Assembly (NCBI GenBank): GCA_039812405.1
Contig: JBDIAL010000088.1
Coordinates: 1 to 13,375 of the forward strand
Direction: 5' to 3'
Length of the DNA stretch: 13,375 nt
DNA from: Nostocoides sp039812405
Lineage (GTDB): Bacteria > Actinomycetota > Actinomycetes > Actinomycetales > Dermatophilaceae
Part shown: one piece after another, positions 1 to 5,690 of the stretch
Layout of the letters: each line of letters begins with the position of its first letter
How positions within the stretch are numbered: position 1 is the stretch's first letter
Translations under genes and position numbers: made by a program
The notes under the pieces: model-generated
Databases searched by the model: none
Told to the model about the DNA's origin: nothing
The model's input: only the letters and a program-made list of their open reading frames with translations

Positions 1-2
1 CC

Positions 3-290
3 GTCGCCGAGGCCGCCGTGACCGGCCCGGTCCAGGTCGCGGTCGTCGGGCGGGACGAGCGGGCCGCCGAGCTGCTGGCCGTCGCGCGGGACTCCTCCTC
101 GCCGGGCCTCGTCGTGGCGCACGGCCTGCCCGACGCTCCCGGGCAGCCGCTCCTCGCGGACCGGCCGCTCGTGGACGGGTCGAGCGCGGCATACGTCTGC
201 CGGGGCTTCGTCTGCGAGCGCCCGGTCACGACGCCGGACGCCCTGCGCGCGGCCCTGCGATCGGGTCAGGGCCACAGGCCGGTGAGCTGA
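3..290 (+). CDS. C-terminal end of a YyaL/SSP411-type thioredoxin-domain protein (5' truncated by window)
   Basis: The frame is open from the left edge and ends at TGA 288-290, so only the last ~95 residues are visible. The tail AAYVCRGFVCERPVTTPDAL is what I recognise as the end of the large YyaL/SSP411 (DUF255) family: an N-terminal thioredoxin-like domain followed by an (alpha/alpha)6 barrel that resembles glycoside-processing enzymes. The biochemical role of the family is not settled. The preceding residues (VQVAVVGRDERAAELLAVAR) fit the family's final alpha/beta segment. A GTG at 18 is in frame but is internal, because conserved-looking sequence continues upstream. The last 25 bp overlap the 3' end of the convergent permease gene. 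The family assignment rests on this short tail only; the thioredoxin motif itself lies outside the window. Confidence 0.72.
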   Translation, partial: VAEAAVTGPVQVAVVGRDERAAELLAVARDSSSPGLVVAHGLPDAPGQPLLADRPLVDGSSAAYVCRGFVCERPVTTPDALRAALRSGQGHRPVS

Positions 291-1054
291 CCCCCGATGC
301 GGACGATGAAGGCCCCGACGACGCAGACGAAGACGACCCGCACGAAGCGCGACCCGAGCCGCACCGCAGTCCGGGCCCCGAGGTAGCCGCCGAGCGGGTT
401 GGCGACGGCGAGCACGGCCGCGACCGGCCAGACGACGTGCCCGCCCGGCAGGAACACGACGAGGGCACCGAGGTTCGTCGCGACGTTGGCGATCTTGGCC
501 TTCGCGCTCGCCTCGAGGAAGGCATACCCCATGAGCCCGACGAGCGCGAAGACGAGGAAGGACCCGGTCCCGGGACCCAGCGCGCCGTCGTAGACGCCGA
601 TGGTGAAGCCGATGGCCATCGCGAGCACCGTATGCCGGTGGCCGTGGAAGCGCAGGGCCGTCACGGTGCCCAGCTGCGGCCGGGCGAGGGTGTAGCCCCC
701 GACCGCGACGAGACAGACGAGGACGATGGGGTCGAAGGCGGCCTTGGGGATGTGCAGGCCGATGACCGCGCCGAGGATCGCCCCGAGGAAGGCGACGCCC
801 GCCATGGGCAGCGCGGTCCGTGGATCGGGCCGGACCCGGCGGTAGTACGTCGCCGAGGACACCGACGTGCCGACGACCGAGCCCATCTTGTTCGTCGCGA
901 GGAGCTGGGCCGGCGCCGCGCCGGGGAGACCGAGCAGGAGGGCCGGCAGCTGGATGAGACCGCCGCCGCCCACCACGGCGTCGACCCACCCGGCGACGAA
1001 CCCCGCGAGGCCGAGGAGCACGAGCGTGCTCCCGCCGATGTCGAGGTGGGCCAC
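266..1054 (-). CDS. TauE/SafE (TSUP) family membrane permease
   Basis: The protein has 262 residues, a usual length for the TSUP family, and is almost entirely hydrophobic, with about eight predicted membrane segments. Family hallmarks are visible: a glycine-rich first helix (GWVDAVVGGGGLIQLPALL), the NKMGSVVGTSVSS stretch, GPGTGSFLVFALVG opening the second half, and AKIANVATNLGAL, which repeats the NKxGS logic of the first half. Members move sulfite, sulfonates or other small organic anions across the plasma membrane. The substrate here cannot be read from the sequence. The start is GTG at 1054, 3 nt after the HAD stop codon and with only a weak upstream SD, so translation is probably coupled to the HAD gene. 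It is the last gene of the proS-HAD-permease cluster, and its 3' end overlaps the convergent thioredoxin-domain gene by 25 bp, with no terminator between them. Confidence 0.85.
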   Translation of the reverse strand: MAHLDIGGSTLVLLGLAGFVAGWVDAVVGGGGLIQLPALLLGLPGAAPAQLLATNKMGSVVGTSVSSATYYRRVRPDPRTALPMAGVAFLGAILGAVIGLHIPKAAFDPIVLVCLVAVGGYTLARPQLGTVTALRFHGHRHTVLAMAIGFTIGVYDGALGPGTGSFLVFALVGLMGYAFLEASAKAKIANVATNLGALVVFLPGGHVVWPVAAVLAVANPLGGYLGARTAVRLGSRFVRVVFVCVVGAFIVRIGGQLTGLWP

Positions 1055-1057
1055 GGG

Positions 1058-1840
1058 TCAGTCGACGCCGTTCCAGCGGTCGACGATCGCGAGGACGTCG
1101 AGCAGCTCGTGCGCGACGGCGTCCGGCGTGTCGGGCACGTCGACGACCTGCTCGCTCGGCAGGTCCGAGTGCGGCACCCAGATGGCGCGCATCCCGGCCT
1201 GGTGGGGCCCGTGGACGTCCTCGTAGAGCCGGTCGCCGACGTAGACGGCCGCCCCCGGCGCGACCCCGACGGCCGCGCAGGCGAGGAGGAACGCCTCGGG
1301 TGCCGGCTTCACGTGGTCGATCTCGGAGGAGTAGACGTCGCCGTCGAGCAGGTCGAGGACGCCGTCGCGCTCGAAGAGCCCGCGGTGGTAGTCGCGCGGC
1401 CAGATCGTGTTGGACAGCACCCCGACGCGGATCCCCCTGTCCCGCAGCCCTTCCCAGAGCGGTCGGACCTGCGGGTCGGTCCAGGTGTGCGGCTCCCAGA
1501 AGCCCCGGTATGCCGCGAGCGCGAGCGTCGCGCGGTCGGTGCCGGGGTCGACGCCGGCGTCGAGGAGGACCTGGGCGATCGTCGCCGACGAGTGGTCGGT
1601 GCGAGCCCGCGCCCACACTCTCCCCTCGGCGGCGTGGAGCCGGTCGGCGAGGGCCTGGGCCCGGGCCAGGTCCTCCTCGGGGACCGTCGTGGAGTCCAGG
1701 GGTATGCCGTGGATCCGGCGCGCGTAGATCCGCCACTGCTCGGGCAGGTCGACGGTGTGCCAGGGCGTGAGCGTCCCGCCCCAGTCGAAGACGACCGCGG
1801 CAACCGGTCGGCGGGACGGGTCGGACGGGCCCTCAGGCAT
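1058..1840 (-). CDS. HAD-superfamily hydrolase (phosphatase-like)
   Basis: 260 residues with the four HAD motifs in order: motif I FDWGGTLTP (nucleophile Asp19), motif II LSNT near residue 143, motif III Lys in VKPAPEAF, and motif IV VGDRLYEDVHG with its two acidic residues. The stretch between motifs I and II is an alpha-helical C1 cap. HAD enzymes of this type hydrolyse small phosphorylated metabolites through an aspartyl-phosphate; I cannot name the substrate. The residue two positions after the nucleophile, normally the general-acid Asp, is Gly21 here. That may lower phosphatase activity or indicate different chemistry. ATG at 1840 overlaps the proS stop by 8 bp, so translational coupling to proS is likely. 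The permease follows 3 nt after its stop. Family is near certain; function is open. Confidence 0.88.
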   Translation of the reverse strand: MPEGPSDPSRRPVAAVVFDWGGTLTPWHTVDLPEQWRIYARRIHGIPLDSTTVPEEDLARAQALADRLHAAEGRVWARARTDHSSATIAQVLLDAGVDPGTDRATLALAAYRGFWEPHTWTDPQVRPLWEGLRDRGIRVGVLSNTIWPRDYHRGLFERDGVLDLLDGDVYSSEIDHVKPAPEAFLLACAAVGVAPGAAVYVGDRLYEDVHGPHQAGMRAIWVPHSDLPSEQVVDVPDTPDAVAHELLDVLAIVDRWNGVD

Positions 1841-3599
1841 GTCCGGTCTCGGCGAGGATCGCCCGGACGGCGTCGCCGACGGGGACCTCGCGCCGCTCCC
1901 CCGAGCGGCGGTCCTTGATCTCGACCGTCCCGTCGGCCAGCCCGCGGCCCACGACGACGATCGTCGGCACCCCGATGAGCTCGGAGTCCTTGAACTTCAC
2001 GCCCGGGCTCACCTGCTTGCGGTCGTCGTAGAGGACGGTGAGGCCGTTCGCCTCGAGCTCGCGGGTCAGCTCCTCGCCGAACCGGAAGACGGCGTCGTCC
2101 TTGCCCGTCGCGACGAGGTGGACGTCGGCGGGGGACAGCTCGCGGGGCCAGACGATCCCGGCCTCGTCGTGGTTGCCCTCGACGACCGCCGCGACGGCCC
2201 GGGAGACGCCGACGCCGTAGGACCCCATGATGACGGTGACGAGCTTGCCCCGCTCGTCGAGGACCTTGAGGCCGAGCGCCTCGGCATACTTCGTCCCGAG
2301 CTGGAAGATGTGGCCCATCTCGATGCCCCGGGCGATCTCCAGCTCGTGCCCGCACGAGGGGCACGTGTCGCCGGCGCGCACCTCCGCGGCCTCGATGACG
2401 CCGTCGCCCGTGAAGTCGCGGCCCGCGACGAGCCCGATGACGTGCCGGCCCGGCTCGTCGGCACCGGTCACCCACGCCGTGCCCGGCACGACACGGGGGT
2501 CGAGGAGGTAGCGGATGCCGCTCGACCGCTCCGACCCCAGGGCGCCCGGGCCGATGTAGCCCTTGACGAGCGCGCGGTTCCGGGCGAAGTCGGCCTCGTC
2601 GAAGGCCTCGACGACGGCCGGGTCGACCTGCGCGCCGAGCCGCTTCTCGTCGACCTCGCGGTCGCCGGGCAGGCCGATGGCGAGCGGCTCGCGCGTGCCG
2701 TCCGGATGGGCCAGCATGACGACGACGTTCTTCAGCGTGTCGGCGGCCGTCCAGGGCCGGTCGTCACGCGGGAAGGCCGCGTTGAGGTGGTCGACGAGCG
2801 TGTCGATCGTCGGGGTGTCGGGGGTGTCCTCGACGTGGGCCGCCGCCAGACCCGCATACGGGATGGCGTCGGGCACCGGCACCCGGACCGCCTCGACGTT
2901 CGCGGCATACCCGCACGAGGGGCACCGCACGTAGGTGTCCTCGCCGTTCTCGGCGGTCGCGAGGAACTCCTCGCTCTTGCTGCCCCCCATCGCGCCGGCC
3001 ATCGCGTTGACGATGACGTAGTGGAAGCCGAGCCGGTCGAAGATGCGGATGTAGGCGTCGCGGTGCAGCTGGTAGCTCTTGTCGAGCCCGGCCTTGGAGG
3101 TGTCGAAGGAGTAGGAGTCCTTCATGACGAACTCCCGGCCCCGCAGGATGCCGGCACGCGGCCGCGCCTCGTCGCGGTACTTCGTCTGGATCTGGTAGAT
3201 CGCCAGCGGCAGGTCCTTGTAGGAGCTGAAGAGGTCCTTGACGACGAGGGTGAACATCTCCTCGTGGGTCGGCCCGAGGAGATGCTCAGCCCCCTTGCGA
3301 TCGTGGAGCCGGAAGATGTTGTCGCCGTAGTCGGTCCAGCGCCCGCTCTCCTCGTAGGGCTCCTTGGGCAGCAGGGCGGGGAAGAGCAGCTCCTGGCTGC
3401 CCATCGCGTCCATCTCCTCGCGGACGATCCGCTCGACCCGGCGCAGCACCCGCAGACCGAGCGGCAGCCACGTGTAGATGCCGGGGCTCACCCGTCGGAT
3501 GTAGCCCGCCCGGACGAGCAGCCGGTGGCTCGGGACCTCCGCGTCCGCCGGGTCCTCGCGGAGGGTCCGCAGGAACAGGGACGACATGCGCATGGCCAC
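1833..3599 (-). CDS. proS: Prolyl-tRNA synthetase (bacterial type with INS editing domain)
   Basis: Class II synthetase that charges tRNA(Pro) with proline in the cytosol. From the GTG start it has 588 residues, normal for the long bacterial form. The N-terminal core begins MRMSSLFLRTLREDP and includes VSPGIYTWLPLGLRVL. Motif 2 is YRDEARPR...REFVMKDSYSF (about residues 141-165), motif 3 is YGVGVSRAVAAVVEGN (about 461-476), and an anticodon-binding domain follows. Between motifs 2 and 3 is the INS domain, which in this family clears Ala-tRNA(Pro). Two CPSC pairs (Cys226/229 and Cys413/416) bracket it and look zinc-binding. I chose GTG 3599 because AAGGAG (3607-3612, complement) sits 7 nt upstream. 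ATGs at 3593 and 3587 are alternatives. The frame stays open further upstream to 3818, but that part is low-complexity and runs into the divergent gene. First gene of the proS-HAD-permease cluster. Confidence 0.95.
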   Translation of the reverse strand: MAMRMSSLFLRTLREDPADAEVPSHRLLVRAGYIRRVSPGIYTWLPLGLRVLRRVERIVREEMDAMGSQELLFPALLPKEPYEESGRWTDYGDNIFRLHDRKGAEHLLGPTHEEMFTLVVKDLFSSYKDLPLAIYQIQTKYRDEARPRAGILRGREFVMKDSYSFDTSKAGLDKSYQLHRDAYIRIFDRLGFHYVIVNAMAGAMGGSKSEEFLATAENGEDTYVRCPSCGYAANVEAVRVPVPDAIPYAGLAAAHVEDTPDTPTIDTLVDHLNAAFPRDDRPWTAADTLKNVVVMLAHPDGTREPLAIGLPGDREVDEKRLGAQVDPAVVEAFDEADFARNRALVKGYIGPGALGSERSSGIRYLLDPRVVPGTAWVTGADEPGRHVIGLVAGRDFTGDGVIEAAEVRAGDTCPSCGHELEIARGIEMGHIFQLGTKYAEALGLKVLDERGKLVTVIMGSYGVGVSRAVAAVVEGNHDEAGIVWPRELSPADVHLVATGKDDAVFRFGEELTRELEANGLTVLYDDRKQVSPGVKFKDSELIGVPTIVVVGRGLADGTVEIKDRRSGERREVPVGDAVRAILAETGHA

Positions 3600-3606
3600 G
3601 GGCGGG

Positions 3607-3612
3607 CTCCTT
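3607..3612 (-). promoter_or_regulatory. Shine-Dalgarno of proS that decides the GTG start
   Basis: On the minus strand the bases read AAGGAG, with a 7-nt spacer to GTG 3599. The spacers to ATG 3593 and ATG 3587 would be 13 and 19 nt, which argues for the GTG. Confidence 0.75.
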
Positions 3613-3635
3613 GGGGAGAGGGGGCGTCGGGGCCC

Positions 3636-3641
3636 AGGATA
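3636..3641 (-). promoter_or_regulatory. Possible -10 element of the proS promoter
   Basis: The minus strand reads TATCCT, matching TATAAT at four of six positions, about 37 nt upstream of the proS start codon. That leaves a short leader. I find no convincing -35 box 16-18 nt further up, so this is a weak call. It lies in the 206-bp divergent region between proS and the MFS gene. Confidence 0.25.
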
Positions 3642-3748
3642 TCGAGGCGGGTACGCCGCCCGCCCCGGCGTTTCGGGCCGCCCCGCCGGCCGGTTCCCGC
3701 GGGCGCCGCCTATCGTGCTGGTGTGGTTCGCCGGGGATCCCGGTCCTC

Positions 3749-3778
3749 GGGGGCCCGGCCGGTTCGGCCGGGTCCCCC
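3749..3778 (+). promoter_or_regulatory. Strong hairpin in the leader of the MFS-USP gene
   Basis: GGGGGCCCGGCCG (3749-3761) pairs with CGGCCGGG-T-CCCCC (3765-3778): 13 base pairs with one bulged T and a 3-nt loop. It ends about 12 nt before the AAGGAG ribosome site of the MFS gene. It could act as a leader attenuator, a translation-tuning structure or a boundary terminator. There is no T-tract. It is visible in the sequence; its role is inference. In the rest of 3600-3805 I see only the proS signals and this element. Confidence 0.5.
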
Positions 3779-3790
3779 GGCCCAGGTCGA

Positions 3791-3796
3791 AAGGAG
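3791..3796 (+). promoter_or_regulatory. Shine-Dalgarno of the MFS-USP gene
   Basis: A perfect AAGGAG with a 9-nt spacer to ATG 3806. It decides that start over in-frame codons upstream, which would place the N-terminus inside the proS leader. Confidence 0.8.
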
Positions 3797-3805
3797 CCGA
3801 CGCCG

Positions 3806-5521
3806 ATGGCGCACTCATCCGGCGAGACGACGCCCAGCCCGTTCAAGCAGCCGCGCGCCGTGTGGGCCGTGGCGTTCGCCTGCGTCATCTCCTTCATGGG
3901 GATCGGCCTGGTCGACCCGATCCTCCCCGCCCTCGCGAAGAGCCTCGACGCCACGCCGAGCCAGGTCTCCCTCCTGTTCACGTCCTACCTGCTCGTGACG
4001 GCGGTCGCGATGCTCGGGGTCAACTGGGTCTCCAGCCGGATCGGGTCCAAGCGCACGCTCGTCCTCGGCCTGGCGCTCATCGTCGTGTTCTCCGCCTGCG
4101 CCGGCCTGTCGAACTCGATCGCCGGCATCGTGTGGTTCCGCGGCGGCTGGGGCCTCGGCAACGCGCTGTTCATCGCGACGAGCCTCGCAGTCATCGTCGT
4201 GTCGGCGACGAGCGGCTTCTCCGGCGCCATCATCCTCTACGAGACGGCGCTCGGCATCGGCATCGCCGTGGGGCCGCTGCTCGGCGGGTTCCTCGGGTCG
4301 ATCTCGTGGCGCGGCCCGTTCTTCGGGGTCGCCACGCTCATGCTCGTCGCGCTGCTCGCGACCGTCCTCTTCGTGCCGGCCACGGCCACGACGGTGGAGC
4401 GCAGCCCGCTGTCCGCCCCGCTCAAGGCCCTGCGGCACCGCGGGCTGCTCATCATGGGCCTCGTCGCGCTGCTGTACAACTGGGGCTTCTTCACGATGCT
4501 CGGCTATGCCCCGTATCCCATGGACCTCGACGCCCACCAGCTCGGCCTCGTCTTCACCGGCTGGGGGCTGCTCGTCGCGGCCTTCGCGGTGTACTTCGCC
4601 CCGCGGCTCCAGGGCCGGTTCGGGACGACGCCCGTGCTCTACGTCAACCTCGCCTGCCTCACGGTCGTCATGCTCGTCATCGCCTTCCGGGTCCATTCAC
4701 CGACGGCCGTCATCGTCGCCGTCATCGTGAGCGGAGCCTTCATCGGCATCAACAACACGCTGACCACCCAGGCGGTCATGATGGTCTCGCCCGTCGACCG
4801 GTCGATCGCCTCGGCCGCCTACGGGTTCGTCCGGTTCCTCGGCGGCGGCCTCGCCCCGTTTGCCGCCGGGAAGATCGCGGAGGCGACCGACCAGAGCGTC
4901 GCCTTCGTCGTCGGAGGCGTCGCCTTCGCCCTCGCCATCCCCGTCCTCGCCATGGGTCACGGGACGATCACCCGCGCCGAGCGGCAGGCCGAGGCCCCCG
5001 AGGCGGTCGGCCCCTCCCTCGAGCCGGTCGCCGGCGCGCTCACCGAGGCGGCTCGCCCGGTCATCGTCGCCATCGGGGCGAACGCCGCTCGTGGCGCGGT
5101 CGTGGACCGGGCTGCCGAGCTGGCCATGCGGGACGACGCCCCGCTCGAGGTGGTCCACGTCCGCGAGACCGAGATCGTCGGCGACCAGGCGGTCGCACCC
5201 GTCACCCTCGAGACGGCCCGCACCCTGGTCCAGGAGCAGCTGGACCGCCTCGGCTCGCGCGGTCTCGTGGCCCGGGGCATGGTGCTCTCCAGCGTCGGCG
5301 ACCTCTCGGCCGTCGGAAAGGTCCTCGGGCACCATGCCGTCCGCATCGACGCCCGGTCGATCGTCATCCGCCGCAGCGCCGCGGGGACGGCGATCATCGC
5401 GGGCATGGACACCGACAGTCCCACGGCCACCTACAGCGTCGTCATGCTGTCGCCCGCCACGCTGCCCGGCCTGTCCCCCGCCACGGGACCGGGCGAGGAG
5501 CCCCTGCCGCCCGGGACCTGA
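3806..5521 (+). CDS. MFS transporter (DHA1-like) with C-terminal USP-like domain
   Basis: 571 residues. Residues ~15-400 form a 12-helix major-facilitator core. Helix 1 carries FMGIGLVDPILPALA, a DHA1 signature. The helix 2-3 loop VSSRIGSKR is a variant motif A. The antiporter motif C appears as GIGIAVGPLLGGFLG in helix 5. These fit a proton-coupled efflux pump of the plasma membrane; the substrate is unknown. Residues ~417-525 (from RPVIVAIGANAARGAVVDRAAELA to RSIVIRRS) form an alpha/beta domain like universal stress proteins, facing the cytoplasm after the last helix. The nucleotide-binding GxxG motif of ATP-binding USPs is not evident. A flexible Pro-rich tail follows. The start is fixed by AAGGAG at 3791. 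The gene is monocistronic, divergent from proS and followed by two hairpins. The MFS call is firm; the USP call is by fold pattern. Confidence 0.9.
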   Translation: MAHSSGETTPSPFKQPRAVWAVAFACVISFMGIGLVDPILPALAKSLDATPSQVSLLFTSYLLVTAVAMLGVNWVSSRIGSKRTLVLGLALIVVFSACAGLSNSIAGIVWFRGGWGLGNALFIATSLAVIVVSATSGFSGAIILYETALGIGIAVGPLLGGFLGSISWRGPFFGVATLMLVALLATVLFVPATATTVERSPLSAPLKALRHRGLLIMGLVALLYNWGFFTMLGYAPYPMDLDAHQLGLVFTGWGLLVAAFAVYFAPRLQGRFGTTPVLYVNLACLTVVMLVIAFRVHSPTAVIVAVIVSGAFIGINNTLTTQAVMMVSPVDRSIASAAYGFVRFLGGGLAPFAAGKIAEATDQSVAFVVGGVAFALAIPVLAMGHGTITRAERQAEAPEAVGPSLEPVAGALTEAARPVIVAIGANAARGAVVDRAAELAMRDDAPLEVVHVRETEIVGDQAVAPVTLETARTLVQEQLDRLGSRGLVARGMVLSSVGDLSAVGKVLGHHAVRIDARSIVIRRSAAGTAIIAGMDTDSPTATYSVVMLSPATLPGLSPATGPGEEPLPPGT

Positions 5522-5578
5522 CCCGTCCTGCCCCACCCGCCGTGCCGCTCGGTCCCCTTCCGTCGGACCCCCGGACGC

Positions 5579-5614
5579 CCGGCTGCCGAGCCGGCGCCCG
5601 GCTTGCCGAGCCGG
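5579..5614 (+). terminator. Two tandem hairpins downstream of the MFS-USP gene
   Basis: Two near-identical units follow the stop by about 58 nt: CCGGCT-GCCG-AGCCGG (5579-5594) and CCGGCT-TGCCG-AGCCGG (5598-5614). Each is a 6-bp stem with a 4- or 5-nt loop. There is no T-run, which is common for terminators in high-GC actinobacteria. The second unit overlaps the -35 box proposed for the next gene, so it could also be an operator-like duplicated site. Confidence 0.45.
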
Positions 5615-5631
5615 CCCGGCTGGCCTAGGTT
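5603..5631 (+). promoter_or_regulatory. Candidate sigma-70-type promoter for the secreted-protein operon
   Basis: TTGCCG (5603-5608) and TAGGTT (5626-5631) are separated by exactly 17 nt. The -35 matches TTGACA at four positions, and the -10 keeps the T, A and final T. Transcription would start near 5638, leaving a leader of about 50 nt before ATG 5691. The rest of 5632-5690 shows no clear structure. Confidence 0.45.
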
Positions 5632-5690
5632 TCACAGCACACGTCCAGGGTCCGCGCGATGCGGGTCCGGCATGAGCGCTAGGGGTGGCC

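Noticed and set aside
437..1918. Long plus-strand open frame of 493 codons
   Set aside because: Complement of the permease and HAD genes; its translation is Asp/Arg/Glu/Gly-rich with no domain, typical of antisense frames in GC-rich DNA.
3711..3716. TATCGT as a -10 box for the MFS gene
   Set aside because: No -35-like sequence at the right spacing; too weak to annotate.
3600..3818. N-terminal extension of proS by up to 73 residues
   Set aside because: The extension is Pro/Arg/Gly-rich, contains the proS ribosome site and overlaps the divergent MFS start; GTG 3599 with AAGGAG is far better.
1755..3998. Plus-strand open frame of 747 codons opposite proS
   Set aside because: proS is unmistakable on the other strand; this frame is compositionally biased and runs on into the middle of the MFS gene in a wrong frame.
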